Assembly: GCF_002214365.1 (NCBI RefSeq)
Contig: NZ_CP014854.1
Span: 496,001-560,000 of the forward strand
Length of the DNA: 64,000 bases
DNA from: Thermococcus celer Vu 13 = JCM 8558
GTDB lineage: Archaea > Methanobacteriota_B > Thermococci > Thermococcales > Thermococcaceae
Direction of reading: 5' to 3'
The number at the start of each line of letters is the position of its first letter. The stretch's first letter is position 1. This document shows, one piece after another, positions 33,498 to 42,510 of the stretch. A model generated the notes under the pieces. That model was not told where the DNA came from. It did not search any database and saw nothing but the letters and a program-made list of their open reading frames with translations. The position numbers and the translations under genes were made by a program.

Positions 33498-34473
33498 GTT
33501 TCCGTAGAACGGTATCGTGTGGAAAGGTTTTCAAAGTTTATAAACTTTTCGATCTTTGGCAAGAAGTTTCCGTAGAACGGTATCGTGTGGAAAGTAGTCC
33601 CCTATCGAGATTATGTCCGCCCTCTTGACGAGAGTTTCCGTAGAACGGTATCGTGTGGAAAGGTGGAAATACCGCAGTGGTCGATAGATTTAGTTTTTGG
33701 CTTTCCACACGGTTTCCGTAGAACGGTATCGTGTGGAAAGCTCATCACCTCAATACTCAACAACTTCACCATCAACCTGTGTTTCCGTAGAACGGTATCG
33801 TGTGGAAAGCCGCTTTTCCCGTTGATCCGTTCCATTACGTCGAAAAGTTTCCGTAGAACGGTATCGTGTGGAAAGATGAGCTCATCTATCCGCTCTTCAT
33901 ATATCAGATCTAAGTTTCCGTAGAACGGTATCGTGTGGAAAGGAATAGTCAACAAATTACCACCGTTATAGGAGAAAAGGTTTCCGTAGAACGGTATCGT
34001 GTGGAAAGCGAGATAAAAACCTCCAAACACATGCTTGAATGTCACAGTTTCCGTAGAACGGTATCGTGTGGAAAGGGGTCCCGGGTAATCATATATATAT
34101 GGCCCGGGTAAGTTTCCGTAGAACGGTATCGTGTGGAAAGACCACGACCCCCCCAGCGAGGCGGGGGTCGTACGTGGCCAGTTTCCGTAGAACGGTATCG
34201 TGTGGAAAGTTAATTCTTCCCGTTCCTGCATTTGCGAGTACCGCCGGAATGTTTCCGTAGAACGGTATCGTGTGGAAAGTGCGATACCGATATACCCTTT
34301 CAATCAACTGTAGGTTTCCGTAGAACGGTATCGTGTGGAAAGACTTCGTCGTGGGACGGGAGTAATCCCGTTCCCATGTTTCCGTAGAACGGTATCGTGT
34401 GGAAAGTCTCCTCCCCCCAATCGCAGCAGTTTACGAGATCCCAGGTTTCCGTAGAACGGTATCGTGTGGAAAG
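33498..34473 (+). CRISPR. CRISPR array, 15 repeats and 14 spacers
   Basis: Fifteen identical 29-bp repeats beginning GTTTCCGTAG, middle AACGGTATC, ending GTGTGGAAAG. Repeat starts: 33498, 33566, 33634, 33712, 33781, 33847, 33914, 33980, 34047, 34112, 34181, 34251, 34314, 34378, 34445. Spacers are 34-41 bp except spacer 3 (33663-33711), which is 49 bp. No repeat is degenerate, even the last, suggesting an active or recently copied array. The 3' end GTGGAAAG matches the 8-nt 5' crRNA tag of Thermococcales type I systems. cas1-cas2-cas4-cas3 lie 277 bp downstream. Confidence 0.98.
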
Positions 34474-34489
34474 GAGCTGGAATCAGCTC
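34474..34489 (+). other. Hairpin directly after last CRISPR repeat
   Basis: GAGCTG, loop GAAT, CAGCTC: a perfect 6-bp stem abutting the last repeat. It has no T run behind it. It could end or stabilise the pre-crRNA. Confidence 0.45.
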
Positions 34490-34750
34490 GCACTTAGGGG
34501 TCCTTCGGGCAACAACGTATAATCACGCCTGCTGGGGAGGGGTTTAACTCCGAGGATAACCACCGGCAGGTTTCGACATTTTATCCGCGCTCAACAGGCG
34601 CCCTTGGAGGACGAAACTCCGTAAACAAGCGATTCAAAGATTAAACCCAAAAATGAGACTAACCACATAGATGCACTAAAATTTCCGCCATCCACCAGGA
34701 TGTTCGGTGAGAAGGGCGCTTGCGAGGCAGGCTGTTAAGGGGGCCTTTCC
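34490..34750 (+). other. Non-coding stretch between CRISPR array and cas1
   Basis: About 260 bp without a gene or RNA I can support. An A-rich portion (GATTAAACCCAAAAATGAG, ~34639-34657) may carry the cas promoter. The 3' part is G+C-rich and runs into the GTG start of cas1. Confidence 0.4.
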
Positions 34751-35704
34751 GTGAAGAAGCCGTATTACATCACCCGGATGGGGGTTCTCGAGAGGAGGGG
34801 GAACACCCTCTTCTTCGAGAACGAGGAGATGAGGAAGGCCATACCCATCAACTCGACGAGCGAGGTGCACTGCTTCAGGCCGGTTACCCTGACGAGCGGG
34901 GCGATAAAGCTCCTCTCCGAGAAGAACGTTCCGGTCCACTTCTACAACAAGTACGGCTACTACCGCGGCTCCTACATGCCGATCGAGGGGCAGGTGAGCG
35001 GGACGGTTGTGATAAAGCAGGCCGAGCACTACCTCAACCCCGGGAAGAGGATGTACATAGCCAAACAGTTCGTGGAGGGGATAAAGGCATCGATGGTGGC
35101 GCTGCTCAGGGCCCACAAAACCGACTACGGGGCGATCTCGGAGGTCGAGGTTGAGGGCTACACTCCAGCGGAGCTCATGGGTGTCGAGAGCACCCTATGG
35201 AAGGAGTTCTACGGCCTCTTCGCGTCCCTGCTGAAGCACTTCGAGTTCAGGGAGAGGAACAGGAACCCGCCGAGGGACGAGGTGAACGCGCTCATCAGCC
35301 TCGGAAACTCGGTCCTCTACACCGTGGCCCTCTCGGAGATACGGAAGACCTACCTCCACCCCGCCATAAGCTTCCTCCACGAGCCCCTCGAGCGGCGCTA
35401 CTCCCTCTCCCTCGACCTCGCGGACGTCTTCAAGCCGGTTACGGTCTTCCGCGTGATCCTCCGCCTTGTGAACAGGGGGCAGATCCGGGAGGAGCACTTC
35501 AGGGACGACGTTGGCGTGATGCTCACCGACGAGGGCCTGAGGCTCTTCATCTCGGAACTCAACTCCGAGTTTTCCCGAAAGGTTCTCCACCCCCGATTCA
35601 GGAGGAACGTCTCCATCCGCTACCTGATGCGCCTTGAGGGGTACTCCCTCGTCAGGCACTTCCTGGGGGACTCCACCTACAGGTCGCTGAGGGCGTGGTG
35701 GTAA
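34751..35704 (+). CDS. cas1: CRISPR integrase Cas1
   Basis: Metal-dependent integrase that, with Cas2, inserts new spacers. Product of 317 aa. N-terminal beta domain (GVLERRGNTLFFENEEMRKAIPI), then the helical catalytic domain with Glu in MGVESTLWKEFYG (~residue 144), His in AISFLHEPLERR (~residue 208), and Asp in SLSLDLADVFKP (~222). GTG start at 34751 preceded by a weak RBS. The Cas1 sequence looks type I-B-like. Its stop overlaps the cas2 ATG (TAATG). Confidence 0.96.
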   Translation: MKKPYYITRMGVLERRGNTLFFENEEMRKAIPINSTSEVHCFRPVTLTSGAIKLLSEKNVPVHFYNKYGYYRGSYMPIEGQVSGTVVIKQAEHYLNPGKRMYIAKQFVEGIKASMVALLRAHKTDYGAISEVEVEGYTPAELMGVESTLWKEFYGLFASLLKHFEFRERNRNPPRDEVNALISLGNSVLYTVALSEIRKTYLHPAISFLHEPLERRYSLSLDLADVFKPVTVFRVILRLVNRGQIREEHFRDDVGVMLTDEGLRLFISELNSEFSRKVLHPRFRRNVSIRYLMRLEGYSLVRHFLGDSTYRSLRAWW

Positions 35705-35961
35705 TGTACGTGATAGTCGTCTACGACGTCGACGTTAAGCGGGTCGCGAGGGTTCACCGCTTCCTTAGAACGCACCTCCACTGGCGCCAGAACAGCGTCT
35801 TCGAGGGTGAGGTAACGAGGAGCCAGCTCTACGAGATAAAACAGACCCTGGCGGAACTCATCGACGGCGACGACTCGGTCCTAATCTACGAACTTCCGCG
35901 GGAGAACTTCAACCTGCACGTGATCGGAACCGACAGGAACCCAACGGGGGAGATAATTTGA
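35704..35961 (+). CDS. cas2: CRISPR-associated Cas2
   Basis: Small ferredoxin-fold partner of Cas1, 85 aa. MYVIVVYDVDVKRVARVHRFL has the conserved Asp after the first strand; VFEGEVTRSQLYEIK and DSVLIYELP follow. ATG at 35704 after GGTGGTA. Overlaps cas1 by 1 nt and cas4 by 4 nt. Confidence 0.96.
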   Translation: MYVIVVYDVDVKRVARVHRFLRTHLHWRQNSVFEGEVTRSQLYEIKQTLAELIDGDDSVLIYELPRENFNLHVIGTDRNPTGEII

Positions 35962-36446
35962 GGGTAACCGGCGTTATGGTTCAGTACTACTTCACGTGTC
36001 CAAGGGAGCTGTGGTTCTTCTCGAGGAGCATAACATTCGACTTTGAGAACGAGGACATGCTTATCGGCCGGTTGATCCACGAGGAGAGCTTTGAACGCGG
36101 CTGGAAGGAGGTTTCACTGGGGGGCGCGAAGCTCGACGTCGTCTTTCAGGGTGAGGGGGTTAGGGTGGTGGAGGTTAAGAAGAGCTCGAAGCTGAAGGAG
36201 CCCGCCAGGTGGCAGCTTAAGTACTACCTCTACCTCTTGCGGAAGGTGGGGGTCGAGGCGGTCGGGGTTATTTCCTACCCGAAGGAGGGAACGCGCGAGG
36301 AAATTGAACTCACGGATGAGGATGTAAGGACACTTGAAGGGGCCCTGAAAGAAATAGAAAGGATTATATCCCTTGAGAATCCACCCCCTGCCGAGAAAAA
36401 GCCCTACTGTCGGCGCTGTGCGTACAGGGACTTCTGCTGGGTGTGA
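35958..36446 (+). CDS. cas4: CRISPR-associated Cas4 nuclease
   Basis: RecB-family nuclease with a [4Fe-4S] cluster that trims pre-spacers and selects PAM. Product of 162 aa from TTG 35958. First cluster Cys in YYFTCPRELWFF, last three in YCRRCAYRDFCWV. Nuclease motifs: GRLIHEESF, LDVVFQ (Asp) and VRVVEVKKSSKLKEPARWQLKYYLYLL (E-x-K and Q-x-x-Y). Overlaps cas2 by 4 nt. Confidence 0.93.
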   Translation: MRVTGVMVQYYFTCPRELWFFSRSITFDFENEDMLIGRLIHEESFERGWKEVSLGGAKLDVVFQGEGVRVVEVKKSSKLKEPARWQLKYYLYLLRKVGVEAVGVISYPKEGTREEIELTDEDVRTLEGALKEIERIISLENPPPAEKKPYCRRCAYRDFCWV

Positions 36447-36449
36447 ATC

Positions 36450-38549
36450 ATGGAACGGGATGAACTCGAAAAGCTGATGAAAGAAAAACTGGCGAAGCCG
36501 GACAGGAGCCTATACGATCACTCCCTCGGGGCCATGAGGATAGCACGTGAACTGCTGAGGAAAATCCCCCACGACCCGGAGCTGGAAGACTGCCTCCTCG
36601 AGCACGTCTTCCTCCACGACGTCGGCAAGCTTGACGACAGGTTCCAGGAGAAACTTCATGGGGAAAGAAAAAAGGCACCACCCCACGCTTACCTCGGGAT
36701 GGAGCTGGCGTCCCGCTTCCTCGACTGCCCCGAGCCTTACAGGACGGTGGCGCTGGCATCTATACTCACCCACCACACGGACCTTCATCCGATGCTCTAC
36801 AGCGATGAACTCGATGGAAAGACCACACTCTTGATCAACCGCATCACCGTCTCAAACCCCACCGAGGTCGCAAGGAACGTCCGCAACAGCCTCACGACGG
36901 GCAAGCTCGCGAGGAAGCACGGGTTCAAGGGACCAGAGGGGAAGGTTAAGTTCAGGGCCCTCTACACCCTCTTCAACGGCCTCCTGAGGGTCTCGGACTG
37001 GCTCGACAGCGCGGGCCTAACTGCCAGCTCCTATCACCTCGAAAGCGGCTCAGCCGTGAGGCTCGCCGTCTTGAACTACCTTAAATCAAGGGGCTTCACA
37101 CCGAGGGGCTACCAGGTGGAGATCACGGGAAGGGGCGGTGGCTACTTCCGCCTCCCGACGGGCGACGGGAAGACCGAGACGAGCCTGCTCGCAACCCCAG
37201 ACGAAGCCTCGAAGGTGGTTTACTCCCTCCCCACGATAACCACGACCGAGGCTATGAGAAGGCGCTTCGAATCCATCTTCGGGAGGGACAACGTCTCCTT
37301 CTCCCACGGGATGCTCTTCCTAAGCCTCTATCACCGTGGAGAGCTCGATGGGAAGTTGATTCACCGTTACGCGATGAGGCCCGTCTTCGTGTCGACCGTC
37401 GACCAGGTCCTGCTCGCGTTCCTCAACTACCCGCGCTTCCCCGTGAGGGAGTTCGCCCTCCGCGGGGCCCACTGGATAGTGGATGAGATCCACGCCTACA
37501 CCCCCTTCACCCTCTCCCTCATCCTCGACGGAATCGAGTACGCGGCGAAGCACCTCGGAACCAAAGTTACCGTCATGTCGGCCACCCTCCCGGGGCCACT
37601 GAGGGAGGAGCTCGAGAAGAGGGGCCTGAAGGAGCTCCTGCCCCCACGGGTGGTGGAGCCAAGGTACGGCTCCAGGAAAAGGGTGAAGGTCAAAGTCCGG
37701 GATGGAAGCCTCCTCGATGCCGTCGATGAAATCGCCCGGGCGAGGGGAAAGGTTCTGGTGGTGGCCAACACCGTCGGCAGGGCAAGGAAGGTTTACGAAG
37801 AGCTGAGCAAGAAAAGGAAAGACGTCCACCTCCTCCACTCCCGCTTCATAAACGCGGATAAACGGAGAAAGATGGAGCTCGTGGAGTCCATCGAGAGCGG
37901 AATCCTCGTGGCCACCCAGGTGGTCGAGGTCTCCCTTGACATAGACTACGACGTCATTTACACGGAGGTCGCCCCGATCGACGCGCTCATCCAGCGTTTC
38001 GGGAGGGTCAACCGGCGCGGCAGGAAGAATGGGGTAGCCTACCTGTTCGAGCCCGAGGGAAAGGAAAAGCACCTCCCCTACGATAAGAGAGCCTTCGAGG
38101 AAACCCTTACCCTCCTGAGTGAGCTTGAAGGGATCGAAAACGAGCTCGACCTCCTGAAACTGAACGACCGCTTTTACGAATCCATCTGGGGCGGGTACGA
38201 GAAGAAGCTGAAGGAAAGGTTTCTCTGGAGGAGCACGGACGGACTGGGCAGGATAACGAGGTGGTCGAAGGGAGGAAAACTGCTCTCCACGCGGGACACC
38301 TTCATAAGCCTCCCCGCGGTTCCGGAACCCTTCCTGGAAAAGGCCATAGAGTGCGCGAGCATGTGGGAGGAGATGAGTAACGAGGAGAGGCTCAGAGCCA
38401 CGGTCTACGTCATCGAGCACACGGTGAACGTCCCCATCTGGACCTTGAGGGGACACCTCCACGACAACGACGATCTAAGAGAGCACTTCGGGATCTTTGG
38501 AATCAATCTGGGATACGACGAAGATAAAGGCTTGCTGGAAGAACCCTGA
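36450..38549 (+). CDS. cas3: Cas3 HD nuclease-helicase
   Basis: Type I effector nuclease/helicase, 699 aa. N-terminal HD domain with LYDHSLGAMRIA and HVFLHDVGKLDDRF (~residue 57). Helicase: Walker A RLPTGDGKTETSLL (~233), DEIHAYTPFTLSL (DExH box, ~348), SATLP, and motif VI QRFGRVNRRG (~515). It degrades DNA recruited by Cascade. It follows cas4 by 3 nt, so it is in the cas operon. No Cas5, Cas6, Cas7 or Cas8 gene follows, so targeting needs an effector encoded elsewhere. Confidence 0.95.
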   Translation: MERDELEKLMKEKLAKPDRSLYDHSLGAMRIARELLRKIPHDPELEDCLLEHVFLHDVGKLDDRFQEKLHGERKKAPPHAYLGMELASRFLDCPEPYRTVALASILTHHTDLHPMLYSDELDGKTTLLINRITVSNPTEVARNVRNSLTTGKLARKHGFKGPEGKVKFRALYTLFNGLLRVSDWLDSAGLTASSYHLESGSAVRLAVLNYLKSRGFTPRGYQVEITGRGGGYFRLPTGDGKTETSLLATPDEASKVVYSLPTITTTEAMRRRFESIFGRDNVSFSHGMLFLSLYHRGELDGKLIHRYAMRPVFVSTVDQVLLAFLNYPRFPVREFALRGAHWIVDEIHAYTPFTLSLILDGIEYAAKHLGTKVTVMSATLPGPLREELEKRGLKELLPPRVVEPRYGSRKRVKVKVRDGSLLDAVDEIARARGKVLVVANTVGRARKVYEELSKKRKDVHLLHSRFINADKRRKMELVESIESGILVATQVVEVSLDIDYDVIYTEVAPIDALIQRFGRVNRRGRKNGVAYLFEPEGKEKHLPYDKRAFEETLTLLSELEGIENELDLLKLNDRFYESIWGGYEKKLKERFLWRSTDGLGRITRWSKGGKLLSTRDTFISLPAVPEPFLEKAIECASMWEEMSNEERLRATVYVIEHTVNVPIWTLRGHLHDNDDLREHFGIFGINLGYDEDKGLLEEP

Positions 38550-38637
38550 CCCCCAGAATGGCGGACAACCCGCACCGGAACCGAAGGTTTTATCGGGAGA
38601 AGCCACAAAGGACAACCGTTACGCCGGTGGTAGCATG

Positions 38638-38778
38638 ATGGAGTACATCGTGGGCTTCATCGGATTGGTCCTCATAATCGGCTTCATTCTACTCTTCATA
38701 GCGACCCTAACGGCGTGGGTGGAGGAGTTTCTGGGTTCCCTCCTGAACTGTCTCATGGACGGAAACGATGAGGAATGA
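38638..38778 (+). CDS. Single-pass membrane microprotein
   Basis: Product of 46 aa, MEYIVGFIGLVLIIGFILLF with one long hydrophobic helix and an acidic tail ending LMDGNDEE. GGTGGTAGC upstream suits ATG 38638 (38635 is also possible). TATA-like GGTTTTATC near 38585. No family recognised. It stands alone between cas3 and alaX; composition matches the surroundings. Confidence 0.6.
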   Translation: MEYIVGFIGLVLIIGFILLFIATLTAWVEEFLGSLLNCLMDGNDEE

Positions 38779-38819
38779 GGGAGGGGCGAAGATGGGAAAC
38801 GAAGGACGACCCCGGGCCT

Positions 38820-39461
38820 TCAGTCCTCGAGCCACAGCTCAAGCCTCTGCTTCCCCTTCCCGAGACTGGAGCGCTTGAGCTTCCTCAGGTGGCCTATCTC
38901 CTTTATGTCCCTCACGTGCGTCCCGCCGCAGGGTATGACCTCGAAGTCCCTTATCTGCGTGTACCGCGTTTCCCCCTCCCACCATATCCTCATCTCGCCG
39001 CCCTCGTCGACGAAGCGGTTGAACGTCTCGATTATCTCGTTCTTCCACTGGTTAACGTTCTCCGGATAGAGGATGTCGTACCTGCCCTTCTCGGCGCTCA
39101 TGCCGCTCCCGTAGAGCTCCCACTCGCCGGGCAGGACGACGTTGAGGACGTGCTCGAGAAGGTGCATGGCGGAGTGGATCCTCATCAGTCTGTAGCGGTA
39201 GCCCCAGTCTATTTTAAGCTCGACCTCGTCCCCAACCTTGAACCTCTCCGGTTCAGAAACAACGTGCCAGACGTTTCCGCTCTCGTCCTTGTAGACGTCG
39301 AGGACCTCGACGCCGTTTATCGTCCCCCTGTCGTGCGGCTGGCCACCGCCGGTCGGGTAGAACACCGTCTGGTCGAGGAGGAGGGCGTTGTCCCTTATCT
39401 CGAGAATCCTCGCCTTCGCCTCCTTCAGGTATGCGTCCTCGTAGTAGAGCTTGCGCGTCAT
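38820..39461 (-). CDS. alaX: AlaX alanyl-tRNA editing protein
   Basis: Trans-editing domain that hydrolyses Ser (or Gly) mischarged on tRNA-Ala. Product of 213 aa, AlaX-M size. LLDQTVFYPTGGGQPHDRG is the family glycine motif; RIHSAMHLLEHVL supplies HxxxH and VIPCGGTHVRDI the Cys and His that complete the zinc site. Start at 39461 has GGTGATGGAG; in-frame codons upstream lack support. Confidence 0.92.
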   Translation of the reverse strand: MTRKLYYEDAYLKEAKARILEIRDNALLLDQTVFYPTGGGQPHDRGTINGVEVLDVYKDESGNVWHVVSEPERFKVGDEVELKIDWGYRYRLMRIHSAMHLLEHVLNVVLPGEWELYGSGMSAEKGRYDILYPENVNQWKNEIIETFNRFVDEGGEMRIWWEGETRYTQIRDFEVIPCGGTHVRDIKEIGHLRKLKRSSLGKGKQRLELWLED

Positions 39462-39545
39462 CTCCATCACCCCGGAAGAATTGGGCCCCGGCATTTAAAT
39501 GAATATCGAAAAAGGCCGGAAAGGCGGAATGGAAGATGGAAGGGC

Positions 39546-41012
39546 TCAGCGCCTCTTCCATAAGACGACCGCACCCACGAGGAGCACCAGGGCAACGGCC
39601 ACCGCTATAGCCTGCATTGTCTCGCTTGGACGTCCCTTCTCCTCGGGAATCGTGTACCTTATCGTCGCGGTGGTGTGGTTGGAGAGCAGTTTGGTCACGT
39701 CCTCCGCCGGGGCGCCGTAACGGATGAAGACGTTGGAGGTGATCCTGAGGCTCCTCCCTTCTTCCACAACGGTCACCGTGAGCCTGTTGCCGTTGAGTTC
39801 CTCGCTTAATTTGTCCGGCACCTCAAGGAACTTCCCACCGTCTGGGAGGTTTATCGTGAGGTAGAGCGTGTGGTTGACCTCGTACTCAAGCCTGCCGCTG
39901 AGCCCGTTCGCAAGGCCGAGCGTCGGGTCGAACTGGTAAACGTAGGAGCCGTTCTCGAAGGTCGTGAAGTTCCTCAGCATATACTCGGCATCGACGACCA
40001 GCGGGGCATCCGTCTCGTTGAGGCCGAGTATCTTAACTTTTCCACCGTCCACAAGGGCCCCCCTGTAGCCAAGGGCTATCGAGTACGTCCGCAGGATGTA
40101 TTCGGTGGCGTTCTCAACGCCGTAGGCGAGTATCTCCTGCTTTCTGGCCTCGACCTCTGACTTGGGCCCGATGTACTCGTCCCTCATGTGGAGTCTCACG
40201 CTGCCGTTGGTGTAGACGTCCAGAGTGACGTACTCGTTCATCACGCTGCTCTGGTAGTGTTCCTGGCCCTTATACGGGGCCCTGTAGAGGATGTAGTAGT
40301 CCTGGTAGTCCCCGAAGAGGGCTTTGTAGCCATCGGGCGGAAGGAAGGGCTCGAGGTAGATGTACGAGTTCACCACAACGGTGTCACCCCTGACCTCCGA
40401 GCTCACGAAGAACTTGCTCGTGTTGTACTGCCGGGCGAAGGGTTTGGGGTACCCGATCAGGGTCGCGTTCTCCGGGAGCTTGACGACGAAGGTGCTATTG
40501 ATGTCCACCCCGAAGGGGAGGCCCGTATCGGGGACGTTCATCGAGGCGTAGCCCCTCGTGGGGTCTATGCGAACCTCCCAGTGGTCGTCGTAGGAGTAGT
40601 ACCTTGAAAAGTTGAGGGCTATGGCGTTGAAAACGATGGTTATGTTGTCGCCCCCGGCGATGCCGTAGGACTTAAGGCTCTCGTTGGTGAGGCTCATCCC
40701 TGACTGGGTGAGGCTCTGGACGTACCCCCGGAGCTGTTCCTCCTCGAACTTCGCTATGGCCTCCTCCACGGTTACGTTGCCGCTATGGGTCTCGTTGAGG
40801 ATCTTTTCGATCTGCTTCTGAATCTCGTCCCTGGGCCCGAGCCAGGTGGTTTTGAGCGTGATGTTGGCGTTCCCGTTGGGCATAACCTCTATGGTAAAAA
40901 CGAAGGCCTGCCTGTAAATTTTCGGCTGAAAATCCTCCGCAAGTCCGAGATTTGAAGCGATGAGGGGAGCCATGATGATCACGGCGAGAATGGTCGCAAG
41001 CACCCTTTTCAT
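39546..41012 (-). CDS. Secreted, membrane-anchored surface protein with internal duplication
   Basis: Product of 488 aa. Signal peptide MKRVLATILAVIIMAPLIAS, many N-glycosylation sequons (NIT, NVT, NES, NYT-like) and a C-terminal anchor AIAVAVALVLLVGAVVLWKRR. The ectodomain is two related halves: VMPNGNANITLKTTWLGPRD..IQKQIEKIL resembles VYTNGSVRLHMRDEYIGPKS..EARKQEIL; RIDPTRGYASMNV resembles QFDPTLGLANGLS; and both end in a long beta-rich stretch. RBS GGAGGTAA. Not assigned to a function. Probably on the cell surface. Confidence 0.8.
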   Translation of the reverse strand: MKRVLATILAVIIMAPLIASNLGLAEDFQPKIYRQAFVFTIEVMPNGNANITLKTTWLGPRDEIQKQIEKILNETHSGNVTVEEAIAKFEEEQLRGYVQSLTQSGMSLTNESLKSYGIAGGDNITIVFNAIALNFSRYYSYDDHWEVRIDPTRGYASMNVPDTGLPFGVDINSTFVVKLPENATLIGYPKPFARQYNTSKFFVSSEVRGDTVVVNSYIYLEPFLPPDGYKALFGDYQDYYILYRAPYKGQEHYQSSVMNEYVTLDVYTNGSVRLHMRDEYIGPKSEVEARKQEILAYGVENATEYILRTYSIALGYRGALVDGGKVKILGLNETDAPLVVDAEYMLRNFTTFENGSYVYQFDPTLGLANGLSGRLEYEVNHTLYLTINLPDGGKFLEVPDKLSEELNGNRLTVTVVEEGRSLRITSNVFIRYGAPAEDVTKLLSNHTTATIRYTIPEEKGRPSETMQAIAVAVALVLLVGAVVLWKRR

Positions 41013-41133
41013 TACGCTTTACCTCCTTTCAATTCCTATGCATAACAGCGCCACGTTGGAGTATTTAACTTTATCCCAGGGACGGGGAAGAAAACCGGAT
41101 AAAGGGACAAGAAAAGGCAGAAGGAATCGGAAA

Positions 41134-42408
41134 TCACTCCTTCCACTTGGAGGTATCCAGCTCCCCTTCCGTTTTGGCCACTATGGTTGTCCCTGTTAAA
41201 TCGCCGGTGACGTTGACCATCGTCCTGCCCATGTCAAGGATGGCGTCGATGCCGAGTATCATCGCATACGCAAGGGCAACTGGACTTCCCTCGGTCAGGT
41301 TAAGGCCGACGCTCTGGAGGACCATGGCGAGCATTATTGCACCAGCCCCGGGAACGCCGGCGGTTCCTATCGAAGCCAGCACGGCCGTGAGTATAACCAC
41401 GAGCTGCTGCCCGAGGGTGAGCGGCTGGCCGATGGCGTAGGCCACGAAGAGCACCGTGACACCCTGATAAAGCGCTGTGCCGTCCATGTTTATCGTCGCA
41501 CCGAGGGGCAGGGTGAAGGAGTATATCCCCTTGTCGATACCCATTTCCTCGTCGGCAACGCGCATGGTGACCGGCAGGGTTCCGCTGGAGCTCCTCGTAA
41601 CGAAGGCCGTAATCATGGCATCCTTGGCCTTCTTGAGGAATTTAACGGGGTCGAGGCCGAAGACCTTCAGGAGGAGGCCGTAGACGAGTACTATCTGGAG
41701 CGTGAGACCGATGTAAACGGCAACCACAACCTTGACGAGGGGGCCGGCCACGTTCGGTCCGAACTTGCCAATGACGTAGTAGATGAGGGCAAAGACACCT
41801 ATCGGGGCGTACTGCATAACCCCTGCGACTATCCTGTACATCGCCTCGGCGGAGGCGTCAACGACCTTGTAGAGGGTTTCGGACGCGGTTCTGAGTCTCT
41901 CGTCCTCGCTGTTCATGAGGTAGCTGATGGCTATGCCGAAGACTATGGCGAAGAATATCGTGGGAAGAACCTGGCCCTGAGAGAGCGCGGCGAAGGGGTT
42001 GGTAGGCACTATGTTGAGGAGGGTCTGAACGAGGGAAGGTGATTGGGCCTGGATGGCCTTTCCTGCACCGGTTCCGAGCTCTATGCCGCTGCCCGGCTTG
42101 AAGATGTTGCCCATCAGCAGGCCAAAGAACACGGCGAAGGCAGACGTGAGGAGGTAGTAAACTATTATCTTAACGCCGACCCTTCCGAGCCTCGCCGGGT
42201 TGATGCTGGCGGAGCCGACTATCAGGGAGAACAGCACAATTGGCATCACCAGCATCTTCAGCAGGCGAACGAAGAGGTCGCCGAGGGGCTTGAGGGTGCC
42301 CGCGTAACCTGGCACCAGGATCCCTGCCACGATACCCAGAATCAGCCCCGCGAGGATCTTCTGAAGCACGGGTACGTCCAGATACGCCCTGAGTACACCC
42401 TTTTCCAT
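41134..42408 (-). CDS. Sodium-coupled aspartate/dicarboxylate symporter (GltTk/GltPh family)
   Basis: Trimeric elevator transporter, 424 aa. Hairpin HP1 [16 protein letters not shown] (~residues 268-283), [15 protein letters not shown] in TM7 (Na+ and substrate), HP2 [19 protein letters not shown] and the TM8 [17 protein letters not shown] with the Asp and Arg that bind the amino acid. Strong match to GltTk of Thermococcus. RBS GGTGATATCC. Imports aspartate (or glutamate) with Na+. Confidence 0.92.
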   Translation of the reverse strand: MEKGVLRAYLDVPVLQKILAGLILGIVAGILVPGYAGTLKPLGDLFVRLLKMLVMPIVLFSLIVGSASINPARLGRVGVKIIVYYLLTSAFAVFFGLLMGNIFKPGSGIELGTGAGKAIQAQSPSLVQTLLNIVPTNPFAALSQGQVLPTIFFAIVFGIAISYLMNSEDERLRTASETLYKVVDASAEAMYRIVAGVMQYAPIGVFALIYYVIGKFGPNVAGPLVKVVVAVYIGLTLQIVLVYGLLLKVFGLDPVKFLKKAKDAMITAFVTRSSSGTLPVTMRVADEEMGIDKGIYSFTLPLGATINMDGTALYQGVTVLFVAYAIGQPLTLGQQLVVILTAVLASIGTAGVPGAGAIMLAMVLQSVGLNLTEGSPVALAYAMILGIDAILDMGRTMVNVTGDLTGTTIVAKTEGELDTSKWKE

Positions 42409-42510
42409 TGGATATCACCCCGCTCAATCGGATCTAAACATCAACAAAAGACTTGTATTTGATTAGATATTAATCTTTCGGGTAAAATATGGATAAAACA
42501 ACAAATAGCT

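Noticed and set aside
33585-34307. Open frames crossing the CRISPR array on both strands
   Set aside because: They translate the repeat itself (FRRTVSCGK or FHTIPFYGN units) and are artefacts of the array.
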